A DNA stretch of 64,000 nucleotides from Pseudopyrenochaeta lycopersici (Eukaryota > Ascomycota > Dothideomycetes > Pleosporales > Pseudopyrenochaetaceae). Position 1 is the stretch's first letter, and every line of letters begins with the position of its first letter. The notes beneath the pieces are model-generated. The model saw only the letters and a program-made list of their open reading frames with translations. It was not told the DNA's origin and searched no databases. This document shows, in pieces, positions 41,501 to 50,435 of the stretch. Made by a program: the position numbers and the translations under genes. Where the stretch lies: NCBI GenBank assembly GCA_003313425.1, contig NHZP01000054.1, forward strand, positions 62,001 to 126,000, read 5' to 3'.

Positions 41501-42411
41501 GCGAGATCGGCTCGGCAGCGGTGTGCCCACTCACGCAACAAACACGATCTGTGCATATGGGCTCGGACACAGTGTCAACAGTGTATGCAGCAGAGCTGCA
41601 GGGCATCAGTTTAGCACTGCAAATCGCGAAGGGGTATGTAGACGAAACCGGCGCACGCAAAGACATAGCCATATACACGGATAACCAGGCTGCCATATGG
41701 TCTATCACCAAGGCGGAGGGACGATCAGGCGCATACATCCTGGCAGACATCGCACAACAAGTCCAGGAACTCCAGGACAAGGGAAGATCTGTGACGGTTA
41801 GATGGGTGCCAGCCCACGTAGGCATCCCAGGAAATGAAGCCGCCGACCAGGCCGCCAAGGAGGCCACCGGTTGGAGGGAGAATGGACGCAGAGCGCAACC
41901 AGCAGATCCGCCTCCCCAGCTGTACCCACTCAGGACAACGCTCAGAAGATGGTGCAAGACTCAAGCGGAGCGACAATGGATAAGGGCATGGAGGGAAGAC
42001 AAGAAGGGCCGCGCGACGTACAGACACACGCCGACGCCTACTAAGAAAGTACTGCAGCTCCACGAGAGGCTCAGCAAGAAGGAAAGCGCGTTGCTGGTGC
42101 AGCTGCGAACCGAGATGATCGGTCTCAACGACTTCCTCTTCAAACGACAGGTTCCGGACATCACTAGCCCCGGCTGCAGCTGTGGAGAGAGACGACAGAC
42201 CGTCGCCCACGTCCTGCTCCGCTGCAGCAAGTATAAGGACCTCCGGAACCGCATCTTCGCCAACCTTTCCGGACGCCACAGCCTTAGGACGATCCTGAGC
42301 AAGCCACAGCTAGCCACTAAAGCCATCGAGTATATGGAACAAACGCAGATCCTTGGGCAAAGGGGGATCAGAGATATGCAGACGACGTCGAGCACTGGGG
42401 GGAGACTGTAG
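38512..42411 (+). CDS. LINE ORF2: endonuclease, reverse transcriptase, RNase H
   Basis: This encodes 1299 aa. The N-terminal 230 residues are an exonuclease-endonuclease-phosphatase type nicking domain (NILQYNVRKSRD, IIAIQEPW, GDFNLHHPLW, DSDHLPI). The reverse transcriptase spans about 450-760: SPLKAPGPDGI, AYRPIALLNTIGKIMD, LLLDVSGAFDNV, GIPQGSPLSPMLY and the catalytic YIDD at 689-692. RNase H is at about 980-1115 (SIYTDGSG, AELQGISLAL, YTDNQAAIW, GNEAADQAAKEAT). A CCHC-type zinc motif (CSCGERRQTVAHVLLRC) closes the protein. All catalytic motifs are intact. The product makes the nick, copies the RNA at the target and removes the RNA strand. Confidence 0.96.
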   Translation: MNKHNRLNILQYNVRKSRDMVMASLLRDPQIHEFDIIAIQEPWTNPYTATTHHPAKDRFHLCYPTGDAEGAARVCFFINKRLDQTKWRFEEQTRDICSIVIEPNNEGQEERRLVVHNVYNLPRTRRNRRSTIPKAREALDRHQTAEQILLGDFNLHHPLWEGLNKGETDPEAEDLIDIIGDFALHSTLPPGTVTFEERRTRSAIDLCYVTTGLIDRVIKSEVDRNLDHDSDHLPISTALDLRIQQLEKKSRKAWKRLDENAYMKALRQSLPALRRPLTKTALDTYTGGVAAAIQDAISKAVPETYPSCYSREGWTEECAAVLAETKRLKRAHSRLHTEETWEAYRTSRNHKARTVRKALRNTHRERIERAAESPESFWKLAKWARTRHNQSARTTPAIRHPDTQQELTEPADKAELFRDVFFPTPPEADLEDIRNAEYSSQIEMPPIEEKEVRTAIRAASPLKAPGPDGITNKALQTGVDLIAAHLTRIFNQSLKLGYCPSAFRESITAVLRKPDKANYAIPKAYRPIALLNTIGKIMDAVIARRLSYLVETHHVLPPQHMGGRKHRSTEHALHAVTARIYDRWNQGTAGQVASLLLLDVSGAFDNVSHKRLLHNLRKRKVDEKIVRWIASFLSDRHTHIMVDGFKSEPYAINTGIPQGSPLSPMLYLFYNADLIELCSEATDAMSTGYIDDVAILAWANTTERTCQALSTILEKAQRWACTHASVFAPDKFQLTHFTRTLKSIDTDASIRTEWGEIKPSKTCKYLGVTMDARLNWRDHVETIKQKVTRTVHTLSSLGNSTWGVRLQDMRKLYEAIAIPQMMYACSIWSNANLHDRTRTYTHKTIDALRSIQARAARSMSGAYKATSTAALNVEAFLLPVEQQVWRHNADTITRLSSSREIAKTAGFELSEYGPVVAKNNRRPRMSPWQRVCEELRSKQVRDLDKQEPIPPFITPPWRRGPQTYIDGDADKARDRHNRECATGKSLSIYTDGSGIDGEIGSAAVCPLTQQTRSVHMGSDTVSTVYAAELQGISLALQIAKGYVDETGARKDIAIYTDNQAAIWSITKAEGRSGAYILADIAQQVQELQDKGRSVTVRWVPAHVGIPGNEAADQAAKEATGWRENGRRAQPADPPPQLYPLRTTLRRWCKTQAERQWIRAWREDKKGRATYRHTPTPTKKVLQLHERLSKKESALLVQLRTEMIGLNDFLFKRQVPDITSPGCSCGERRQTVAHVLLRCSKYKDLRNRIFANLSGRHSLRTILSKPQLATKAIEYMEQTQILGQRGIRDMQTTSSTGGRL

Positions 42412-42677
42412 GTACAGTGGACGCGACAGACGAGGCAAGGAACCTCTACGAGCCTAGAAATACGGTATTCAGTTAGTAGAACCGCTATCAAGATGAGGTG
42501 GGGACCAAATTGTAGATAGTGGTTGAGTGAAAACGACAGGTGTCGGGGACAGCTGGTCCTCATAGATAGGATAAAGTGGGGCGGCGCGGACGTTGATCCG
42601 CGCCGCGTCGGCTGTCTGCCACGCCTGCCACACCGGGCATAGCTGCGCAGCACGCGGCTGAAACCGAGTAGGAATAA

Positions 42678-42712
42678 ATCCAATCCAATCCAATCCAATC
42701 CGGAACCACTTG
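42678..42712. repeat. LINE tail and right target-site duplication
   Basis: AATCC is repeated four times, ending at 42701, followed by GGAACCACTTG (42702-42712), identical to 36693-36703. Tandem short-repeat tails are typical of I/Tad1-type elements. Confidence 0.9.
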
Positions 42713-42738
42713 CCTACTACCTTCGACGGGTATTAAAC

Positions 42739-43716
42739 ATGTCAAGAACATCCACTCGATGTAGCTGTAATGCATCCTATCAAAATAGTGAATCATTAGA
42801 CAAACATCTTGAAGAAATCCGGGTTAGTGTCTGGGAGCTCATTGTTAGCGAAAACTAACAATCTGTAGACACGGAAAGACTTGCTCTCCTCTCTCCTCAA
42901 GCAGTGCCATAACCATTCAAGGATAGAATTGAGACCGATAGCTCGAAATACCTATTGTCCACATAATGATTGCGCCGCCCGAGCGCCATTTGCCACCGGG
43001 CAGAAACTCCGACGACACTTCGAGCAGCGTGAGTTCTTGCCGTGGGCTATGCACAATGGCAACTAAGTAGCAACTCAACCACAGACTTCACTTGCGATGA
43101 AGTATGCGTGCATTGCTTCCGAAGATTCACAATATTATCCAAATTCAGAAGACACGCCGAAGAATTACATCCTATGAAGCTGCAAACAAACGGAACAGAT
43201 AGGAAAGCAAGATACATGATACAAACATGCGACGAACTAGGACGCGCTGCCGAAAGCGAGCTACATGCTCTTGCAGAAGACAGAGGCCTCTTATTAGAAG
43301 CTGATGATGGACAGTCGAGGGGTAGGAAGAGAGATTGGGATGAGGCATGTCTGGATCTCGAGGCCGAAACTAAGAGAGCAGCAAGAATTCATGGACAAAT
43401 CCCGGATGGGTCTCAACAAATTAGTAATATCGGTTCTTTCATTGCCAGATACTCATTCACTAACAGTAATCCAGATGCTATTTCGTCAATGCCCGCGCAG
43501 CCCGCTAACACATACATGGTGACTTCCGAAGTGACAGGATTCGAGGTGGAGTCGACTATAGTAGACGGCTTCAGTGGCGGTTCAATGGTCTTTCCGAGTG
43601 CCGTGATGGGGATGGGTGATATTTTTGACGCTCCTCTCCTACATCAGCTCAGCTATCCACTACACGGGGCGATAGCGGATCAACCGGGCCTATTCCAAGC
43701 TGCTGGTCAGACTTGA
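42739..43716 (+). CDS. C2H2-type zinc finger protein
   Basis: The reconstructed protein has 291 aa in three exons: 42739-42822, 42869-43028 and 43085-43716. Intron 1 (46 bp, donor GTTAGT, acceptor CTGTAG) is in phase 0. Intron 2 (56 bp, donor GTGAGT, acceptor CCACAG) in phase 1 joins FEQ to HFTCDE. Three finger-like units: CSCNASYQNSESLDKH, CPHNDCAARAPFATGQKLRRH and CVHCFRRFTILSKFRRHAEELH. The rest is hydrophilic, with a GRAESELHAL helix and a basic RGRKRDWDEA patch. It probably binds nucleic acid in the nucleus; targets are unknown. The frame is intact, but the LINE ends 26 bp before the ATG once the target duplication is discounted, cutting the gene from its former promoter. Confidence 0.75.
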
Positions 43717-43941
43717 GATTGAGAAATTCACCCCAATGGTAGGACTCTCCATATCGATAGCCTTCTGCCTAAACTCCTGCGAATTTGGAACCCTTATTTT
43801 AGGCCAAGGGGCGACTACTTCATCGGTGGCGAATATAAATGTGCATGCGTAGCCGGTTATAGTCTCAGCGTAGAGTCGCGCGTCGCGGACTACCCTAATG
43901 ATACGTTAGAGCACGTAGCTGCATCGTATATTTAGAAATGC
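43717..43941. other. short intergenic region
   Basis: This lies between convergent genes. Nothing is recognised. Confidence 0.4.
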
Positions 43942-44475
43942 TCACAAGCCTCCATCTGGAAATTCTTTCGTGATAGCTTCACAACCCACTTCGTCAAGTG
44001 CTGTCTTGTGTGTCTCGTGTAATTGCCGTATACCATTGACTGTTGGAAGATTGTGTTTGTGCGACCCTCTGTAATAATGAACTTGCGAGCCTTTTGCCCA
44101 CTGCTGCACTACAACAACACGCAAACCGGCTTCCGGTCCCCCTTTTCTGAAGGACTCAATATGTCCCGGAAAGGCAGTGTATCGCAGCAAATGTCCAAGG
44201 CTACACTTCCTAAGGAGTGACTCAAGGATGGATTTGATGCGCTGACAGTTGTTAGCTGTAGATGATCCATATCCACGTGTATTTTAGTGAAACTTTACCT
44301 TGTCGCCAAGGATGTTGTTTTTACAATAGTCAAGGCCATACATCGACAAGAAAGCGAAGCGGTTCTGCTCCATCTCCGAGACCAGTTCACCAACTGAGGT
44401 GTCTTCTAAATCCACGAATCCATCCTCGTTGATGGACTTCACAGCAGCGTCCAGCGAAAACGCCGTTGATATCAT
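43942..44475 (-). CDS. small dioxygenase-like hypothetical protein
   Basis: The reconstructed protein has 158 aa in two exons, 44475-44299 and 44241-43942. The 57-bp intron has donor GTAAAG, branch CTAAC and acceptor GTCAG; phase 0 joins GDK to RIKSIL. The start MISTAFSLDAAVKSINEDGFVDLEDTS resembles the opening of fungal phytanoyl-CoA dioxygenase-like proteins, and VVVVQQWAKGSQVHYYRGSHKHNLP resembles their later GSH block. The iron-binding H-x-D segment is not seen and the protein is about half the usual length, so this may be a reduced or non-catalytic form. The family call is tentative. A perfect 182-bp tandem duplication lies 134 bp upstream. Confidence 0.5.
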
Positions 44476-44608
44476 AAATGAGATGATATTGTGGCCAGAT
44501 TGTGTACTGATCTGATTATTTGTAGCCGGATGTCCGTTCCAAAATTTTCGAGGGGTTTGCAAGCTGCAAGCGGGGCAGGTGAGCGGGGCAGGTGATTGAC
44601 TACGCCAC

Positions 44609-44972
44609 ATATCGATGACGCCCAATGACCCGTGACCAATGCGAATGTGGCTGGAGAATTATTCTGTGGTTCCGTGTCAACAAAACCACAGATTGACTAC
44701 ATTGATCACTACTCTGTGATCTTATGCCATGCTGACCACAACTTCGTGGTGTTATGCCAAATTAACCACAGCTATGTAATTCCATGCCAAATATCGATGA
44801 CGCCCAATGACCCGTGACCAATGCGAATGTGGCTGGAGAATTATTCTGTGGTTCCGTGTCAACAAAACCACAGATTGACTACATTGATCACTACTCTGTG
44901 ATCTTATGCCATGCTGACCACAACTTCGTGGTGTTATGCCAAATTAACCACAGCTATGTAATTCCATGCCAA
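44609..44972. repeat. perfect 182-bp tandem duplication carrying hairpin minisatellite units
   Basis: 44609-44790 and 44791-44972 appear identical. Inside each unit are about 30-bp subrepeats with CCAC...GTGG or GATCAC...GTGATC hairpins separated by TTATGCCA. The core AAATTAACCACAG matches, in reverse complement, the minisatellite at 35827-36032. The duplicated block lies in the 5' region of the minus-strand gene at 44475. Confidence 0.9.
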
Positions 44973-45735
44973 AGTTACCTAAGCTTCGCACTTCTTCTCC
45001 GACATTAGCACACGTCATGCACGGCTCAAGCCAGGTACCCCTAGGACCAAGGGTACTTTCTGCCTATCAGCCTTCAGATGCGTATGCATTAAGCTTTGGC
45101 ATGTAAAGCAAAAGGGCCGGATAGTAACAAAATACGATGGGATCTCTTTCTGATCGACCTACAAAACACTCCCAGCTTTGGCTTGGCCACGCCTCCGGAG
45201 CATTCGCCATGCATGACCTTAGTATACGGAAATACCGATGAAGTGATACTGATCCATATGCACCTTCATGGATGTGGCAACTCCTTGCAGTCAACGCCGA
45301 GAGCCACCATTCGGTCTGCAAGCCTCTCTGCAACACATCAACCTTATGCGGGGTACGAACTGCTCAGCGACAATTATCACGCATTGATGCAAGGTAGGGG
45401 ACATCACATCGGTTAGCACGCCTCGGGTTCTTCGCAAATGCCCATCAACCTGTACTCAAAAGGTATAAGAAGAGCTGTTCAACCCCCGGGAACGATATAA
45501 ATGGGTGTAACAATTCACTATCACGCCTTTCCTATTAACTCAGTCATCCAAAGCACTCGTATAAAGCATTGCCTGTTAGCACTTCCTGCATGTGCCCTAG
45601 GGATAACTGAAGTTTTTCTCCGCTGAAGGTTAGAGCAAGTAGCCCCCTTTCCGAGACGATATACTCATGTTTCCATAGGAACCATCTAGAACGTTTCTCT
45701 GCACTTCATCGGCATTTCCAACATCGCTGCCTATT
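44973..45735. other. gene-free interval
   Basis: No supported coding region. Frames at 45067-45336 and 45096-45416 overlap antisense and lack domains. The last 200 bp probably contain the promoter of the gene at 45736 (GATATAAATGGG near 45495). Confidence 0.45.
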
Positions 45736-46008
45736 ATGGTGAGCGGTCAATCAAATTCTTCCAACGCCTCAGGAACTGCTGCCCTAACGGGCCAAGGGAA
45801 CAATGATTCCATGACCAATACCGGAGGAGTTAGTAGTGCCAATCGCCAAGCCGAGGGCAACACTGCCAATGACACTTCGGATAGGCCCCTAGTGGCCGCT
45901 ACGGATTCTTTGCAGGTGACAGGCCCCTCTGAAAGACAAGATGTAAATCTCACACGGTTATCTCAATACCTTGCAACGAACGGAAATGCTAGTGGTTCGA
46001 ATAGTTAA
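45736..46008 (+). CDS. small Asn/Ser/Gly-rich hypothetical protein, 90 aa
   Basis: An intact frame from the ATG at 45736 (MVSGQSNSSNASGTAAL) ends NLTRLSQYLATNGNASGSNS. It is low-complexity and disordered, with no signal peptide. Codon use and a clean ATG context after a C/T-rich leader support a gene. No domain is recognised. The short amphipathic tail is loosely like that of the protein at 32390. Confidence 0.45.
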   Translation: MVSGQSNSSNASGTAALTGQGNNDSMTNTGGVSSANRQAEGNTANDTSDRPLVAATDSLQVTGPSERQDVNLTRLSQYLATNGNASGSNS

Positions 46009-46317
46009 CTATCCGGAATGTTTGAAGCATTGTTTCTGTTGTTATGCCGATGCAACCGCCGAGTTACTTGTCTACTGGGAAGATCGTTTTTCCGCGTAGT
46101 TTTAGCTGACGTAATGTAACACGCCTACCCCTCTATATCCAAAGTTCTCGGTAAACCTAAATCGAATGAAACACCATTTTAAAGAGCTTGGCCAAATCTA
46201 TATGCCATGTTGGTTGGTTTGGTTACTATTTAAAAGCCTCCGACGTCGTCCTACTTTGACATTTGCCTACTGATCCCCAATCCCAATACAAGCCAGAGAA
46301 CTTCGTTGAACTCCACC
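46009..46317. other. promoter interval of the next gene
   Basis: A TATTTAAAAG box near 46226 lies about 90 bp before the ATG at 46318. Nothing else was seen. Confidence 0.4.
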
Positions 46318-46984
46318 ATGGCCTTGTATGCAATTCTGACTGCACCACCAAGTGTACAAAAGCTTGTCTCTAAGGTTACTCCGGACCTAGGGACTGTTTC
46401 GTATCTAGAAGGCATCAAGAAGGTACCTACAAGCGAAAATGGCTTTTTGCTATTCAGATTCACATGGGTAAATGACTTCAATGATCTAACTAATGAAGTT
46501 ATTGAGACGATGGTACGCATGTAGAATACTAATATCATAAGAACAATAACTAATATGCGTAAAGACACCCGGTGTGCAGCGCATGATAGCCACTATGGCA
46601 GGTGCGAAGATTAAGAAGGCAAGACCACCAGCGATAGGTTTCCTGGTCAAAGGCAAGTTCCGGACACCAAGGAATGAAGCAGCCATTCTTTACCCTCTTC
46701 CAATACCTATCGATACATTCAAGAATACCCTCAAAGTTCTTGCAAGTCGCCAGATATCCGATGACCTCAAAGAACTTCTTCAGTTCCTGCAAATTCCGGA
46801 CGACGCTCGCAATGAAGCAACCCTTCAACTATACAATTTTCCGAATGCGGGGAACGGCTGCGAAGCGAAATTGCTTCCTGAAGAAGTCGCTTTAGTGCTT
46901 GAAGATGCCCAGTTCGAAATGGTGCCGCTCTGGATTCCTTTTCTCATAATACCAATGTCCACCTTCAAAGAGCATGGAGACTAA
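46318..46984 (+). CDS. hypothetical protein, 204 aa
   Basis: Two exons, 46318-46512 and 46565-46984, are joined by a 52-bp intron with donor GTACGC, branch ACTAAT and acceptor GTAAAG in phase 0. The protein starts MALYAILTAPPSVQKLVSKV and ends LWIPFLIIPMSTFKEHGD. It is soluble, with alternating beta-like and helical stretches (ISDDLKELLQFLQIPDDARN). I recognise no domain. Clean splice signals and a TATA box support it as a real lineage-specific gene. Confidence 0.6.
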
Positions 46985-47031
46985 ATTCAATCGATACTTG
47001 GGTTTATTGCCGGGGTGTGAGGACAATGTAA

Positions 47032-48713
47032 CTACAAGTATGTCCCGAACCGGTCGAGGTTCAGTAACATCTGCTCATCCTCCTCGAAATCTATTTCCCC
47101 TATAGATACAACTGCGGACGGCGGCTGATTCGCGTCAAAGTACATTCGTTCTGGTCCCTCGATGAGCCTATGCGGGCTGGAACTACAGCGCTCTGATACA
47201 TCGCGTGATACATCGCGCGGCTCCTGGCTATCGATGTGGTCCGGGGTGTGGTCTGGGGGCGCGTTAACAATGAGTCTCTGCAACAGACTGACTATTCCCC
47301 CCAGATCGTCCTGGGTTGAATCCGCAGCGGCGGTCTTAGAGGTAGTGCAAATGTCCCCATCTGGTCTGGTTTCCGTGAACGAATTATCCTGTCCCTCGCA
47401 GATTTCTGGCAATTAGTTAGCCATAAACCAAACTCAAGTCTCATGCTAGAGACAAGACTCACCGTCATCATGTGTCACCCTCCGCCTCTTACGAGCCCGC
47501 GGCGGAGATTCGATTCTTAGTAACGAGTCCATTCTCCTCCAGGCAGCATAAGCCCACTCATTAAACGTTTCATGGCGAAGCCGCGTCCCCAAAGCTTCGT
47601 TAATTTGACCAAGACTATCCATCTAATTAGCAACATACCCGCTAAAGAGTAATCACTCTTACCTGCATCTGTCGCCGAGTATGATCTTGATCAAGAATGG
47701 TATGTAAAAGGGAAGATCGGCCTGCAGCTCTCTCTTGGGCGGTTCGCAAACAACGACTTCACTCGTAAATTTCTCCGTTCCTTGGCATTGTGCGAATTTT
47801 CTATAGGAGTGTATAGACAGACCACCTATTAATTAGTTTAGCTGTTGTTCGCGATAACAGTACTGAGAAACACACAGAGGACGAATATCTCGGGGCCCCT
47901 GTGCTTCAGGCCTTTCTCGTACAGCTCATCCATACGCCTGACCGCCCATAGCGCCCCAGTTCGAAGCCGCGACAGATACGTATTTCCTGATGTGCACTCT
48001 TTCCCCTGTTGGTCAGTCAGGAACTTTTTCATATGACCATCCACTGCCTCTACATCGGATCCAGTCCGGAGGGCAACAACGGCAAGGCAGACGAACAGCA
48101 GCGTACTGTAGTGAGCTATCTGTGTCGCGTAAGCCTTATGTGCTCCCAGTGCATGTGTGGATCCACCGTATTGTTCAAGGAGATCAAGAATGCTTGCTTC
48201 GTCGCTTGGTGCATCGCCGATCATTAAAGAGCGTACTTGCGGAGAACGACATGTGAGAAGACAGAACGTGTGGATGACCGCTTCCGGTTTGTGAAGGTGG
48301 GTTTGTTTTCTCTTGGCTGACCAACTGTCTTCATCTTTTGGTACTTGACTTAAAAACCCATCTATCTGATCTCTCCACCGGTGGATGGATGGCTTAGTGG
48401 CTTTTTTGACTTTTTTGACTTTTTTGGCTTTTTTGGCCTGAGACTCTGGGGTTTCAAATTGAAAAATAGGGCTTCTAAGCAGTTGCTGCATCAATGGCTG
48501 GCCCTGAACAACTCGCGCTGTTGATGGTTGGCTCTGAATAGGTTGCCGTGTCGAAGGCTGCCTGGGGATAGGCACCGTGTGTTGATGTCCATATTGTTGA
48601 TGCAAATGCGATACTTGCGCCTGTAATTGATAGACAAGATTCTCCAAATATCTAGAATAGTCGACTAGGCTTCCCTTGAAATCCCCAATACGCTGTTCTC
48701 TTGTGTGAGCCAT
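47032..48713 (-). CDS. hypothetical protein with lysine-rich linker, four exons
   Basis: The reconstructed protein has 508 aa. Exons are 48713-47876, 47825-47663, 47614-47463 and 47405-47032. The introns are 50, 48 and 57 bp, with donors GTGTGT, GTAAGA and GTGAGT and acceptors TAATAG, GGATAG and TGCCAG; all phases agree. The start MAHTREQRIGDFKGSLVDYS leads to a probable coiled coil (YLENLVYQLQAQVSHLHQQY), a Gln/Pro-rich part, a lysine-rich linker (KKAKKVKKVKKATKPS) and a helical domain with RTGALWAVRRMDELYEKGLKHRGPEI. Exon 3 ends in a basic RARKRRRVTHDD and exon 4 is acidic. The nuclear-type signals suggest a nuclear protein. No domain is recognised. The donor of intron 1 is my best choice among alternatives. 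Confidence 0.6.
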
Positions 48714-48766
48714 CTGCGGAGGAAAGGCGAAAGCAGAAGAATTCTGTGGGGTAACAAGAAGTGCCA

Positions 48767-48823
48767 ACGCTAAACCATTGTTTTGACGGCCCCTCGAGGG
48801 GCCGTCAAAATTTGGTTTAGCGT
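48767..48823. repeat. 57-bp near-perfect palindrome
   Basis: ACGCTAAACCA and TTTTGACGGCCCC are mirrored around a central TCGA by GGGGCCGTCAAAA and TGGTTTAGCGT; only the 2-3 bases between the blocks differ. It lies 54 bp upstream of the ATG of the gene at 48713 (minus strand), probably in its 5' UTR or promoter. Confidence 0.85.
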
Positions 48824-49328
48824 ACGAACAACACTATTGGGTCTAGTACGTTACCACGATGATTCGCCACAGAGACATGGTTGGTTCCTCCTGCTCACCT
48901 GGAAGTTTTGGACGGCTCGCCCAACTCTACTGCCCCCTGTGTCAATTTTGCGGGCTGTCTTTCCTAAGAAAGCCAATTGGGTTCTTCCCCGCAAGTTTGC
49001 AAGCTGGCGATATGCCATTGCGGCAATAAGATTCTGACCAAAGTCTTGACCCAGGTCTGTTTTAGTGGGCATCCAGCTTGCTGGGGTGCTTGCCTTCCTG
49101 CAGATGCATGCCGTGCGTGTACGATCGGCGAGAACCGCTTAAACGCCGCTTTCAGCGATGTTGTGCCAGAATTCCTAGGTTCAACAAAGATCATGATGTG
49201 CCAATTTACTGTTCTACTTCCAACTCTATGCAGTATCTCTGCTGAATCTCACCGCAGTTCTCGCCCCTGCAGAGCCTCATCAAGCCTGGTCTGTCAAGCC
49301 CAGCTAGATGATTAGGATAAAGGTCTAG
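48824..49328. other. intergenic region
   Basis: Open frames at 48783-49037 and 48977-49315 overlap antisense frames and show no domain. Nothing else was recognised. Confidence 0.4.
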
Positions 49329-50132
49329 ATGTGTACGATTACCTCTCATGATTCTGCACCACCCATCATGCGGCTACCCTTAGAGACACTACGTGATGCA
49401 GCCATCGTAGTTTATGTCTTAGTTTTTCTGTCCCAGTGGATACAACAATGCTCCCAGTCTAAGAAGAAAAGAGCCCGAGAACCTCCTACTCCCACGCGGA
49501 TCCCTGTTCAGCCAAAGTCAGACAAGATTTCCTTCCGAAACAGCACGGAAGAGCCTTATAATCCAAGCATAGGCGTTAGCGAAAAGCTGTGGAGCATCCT
49601 TAATGGTGACAATGCAACCGACATCGTTCACACCCCTGACAAGCGGCCACTCGGAACAACAGCCGTGCTCGCTACCCTTTACCTGCGTAATAAATTCAAT
49701 AGCGATCACGTCAGAACCGTCCAGGAGTTGCAGAAAGAAACAAAAAAGATTGCCGGTGGCTGTTTGGCTGAAATGTGTGGAGAGAAGCGGCACCTGTTCA
49801 GACCTGATACCGTGCGAAGCCTCCAATTGACCAGCAACTTAGACGAAGAATTGGGGTACGAAATGGATGGCAAGGACTGCACGGGGATCCTTCACACTTT
49901 CGAAGAGGAGGTTCTTCTCACTGGAGAACACAAGTATACGCTTACGATACAACCACTTCATGAACTCACAGCTGGTCTTCCACTCATTAAGCTTCCCTTG
50001 ACATCACGAAAATGGTTCGCAGGCTCCTGTGGGATAAAATTCAAGCAGGATATCGCCAAATACAAGCTTGAAAATGTAGCAGCTGAAGCTGGGAACCGTC
50101 TTGCAAGTCGGGAAGGGGCTGGTAGTTGCTAG
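49329..50132 (+). CDS. hypothetical membrane-anchored protein, 267 aa
   Basis: An intact frame starts at 49329 (MCTITSHDSAPPIM); a second ATG 13 residues later is an alternative. A hydrophobic segment (DAAIVVYVLVFLSQWI, about residues 23-38) is followed by a basic KKKRAREPP stretch, fitting a signal anchor. The soluble part has mixed structure (KLWSILNGDN, LATLYLRNKFNSDHVRTVQELQKETKKIAGG). I recognise no domain. No intron is needed. Confidence 0.55.
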   Translation: MCTITSHDSAPPIMRLPLETLRDAAIVVYVLVFLSQWIQQCSQSKKKRAREPPTPTRIPVQPKSDKISFRNSTEEPYNPSIGVSEKLWSILNGDNATDIVHTPDKRPLGTTAVLATLYLRNKFNSDHVRTVQELQKETKKIAGGCLAEMCGEKRHLFRPDTVRSLQLTSNLDEELGYEMDGKDCTGILHTFEEEVLLTGEHKYTLTIQPLHELTAGLPLIKLPLTSRKWFAGSCGIKFKQDIAKYKLENVAAEAGNRLASREGAGSC

Positions 50133-50435
50133 ATAGTAGAGTAATCCCAATGAACTGGCATCATTTCTCTGGATCCCTAGCATGGATTCGTTCCTTGAAC
50201 GCCTTCCCCAAACATTCGCTTGATTGCTCAGCACCAAAGCTAATGGTGGCCGCGCTAAGGAAGACGCGCACTTTGCGCCACCCAAGCCCCTAAATCCTGA
50301 TCCAGACGATGCCAAAAATGCAGGGTTCTTCTCTGGTACATATGCACCCCCACAGCGAGGCTAGGACGTCCTTCGTCCTTCATTTTTGCCTTACCGCTCT
50401 TCACCAGTTGCCTTCCTGCACGAAACGACAATAGC
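50133..50435. other. intergenic region, promoter of the regulator gene
   Basis: No coding region is supported. The stretch ends at the ATG at 50436. Confidence 0.4.

Larger units (their letters stand above)
36704..42701 (+). mobile_element. full-length Tad1/I-like LINE retrotransposon
   Basis: A 6.0-kb non-LTR element with a 129-bp 5' UTR, two intact ORFs (36833-38515 and 38512-42411), a 290-bp 3' UTR and a tail of AATCC repeats (42678-42701). It is bounded by an exact 11-bp target-site duplication. No stop codons or frameshifts were found and no strong C-to-T decay is visible. The copy is young and may be mobile. Confidence 0.93.
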
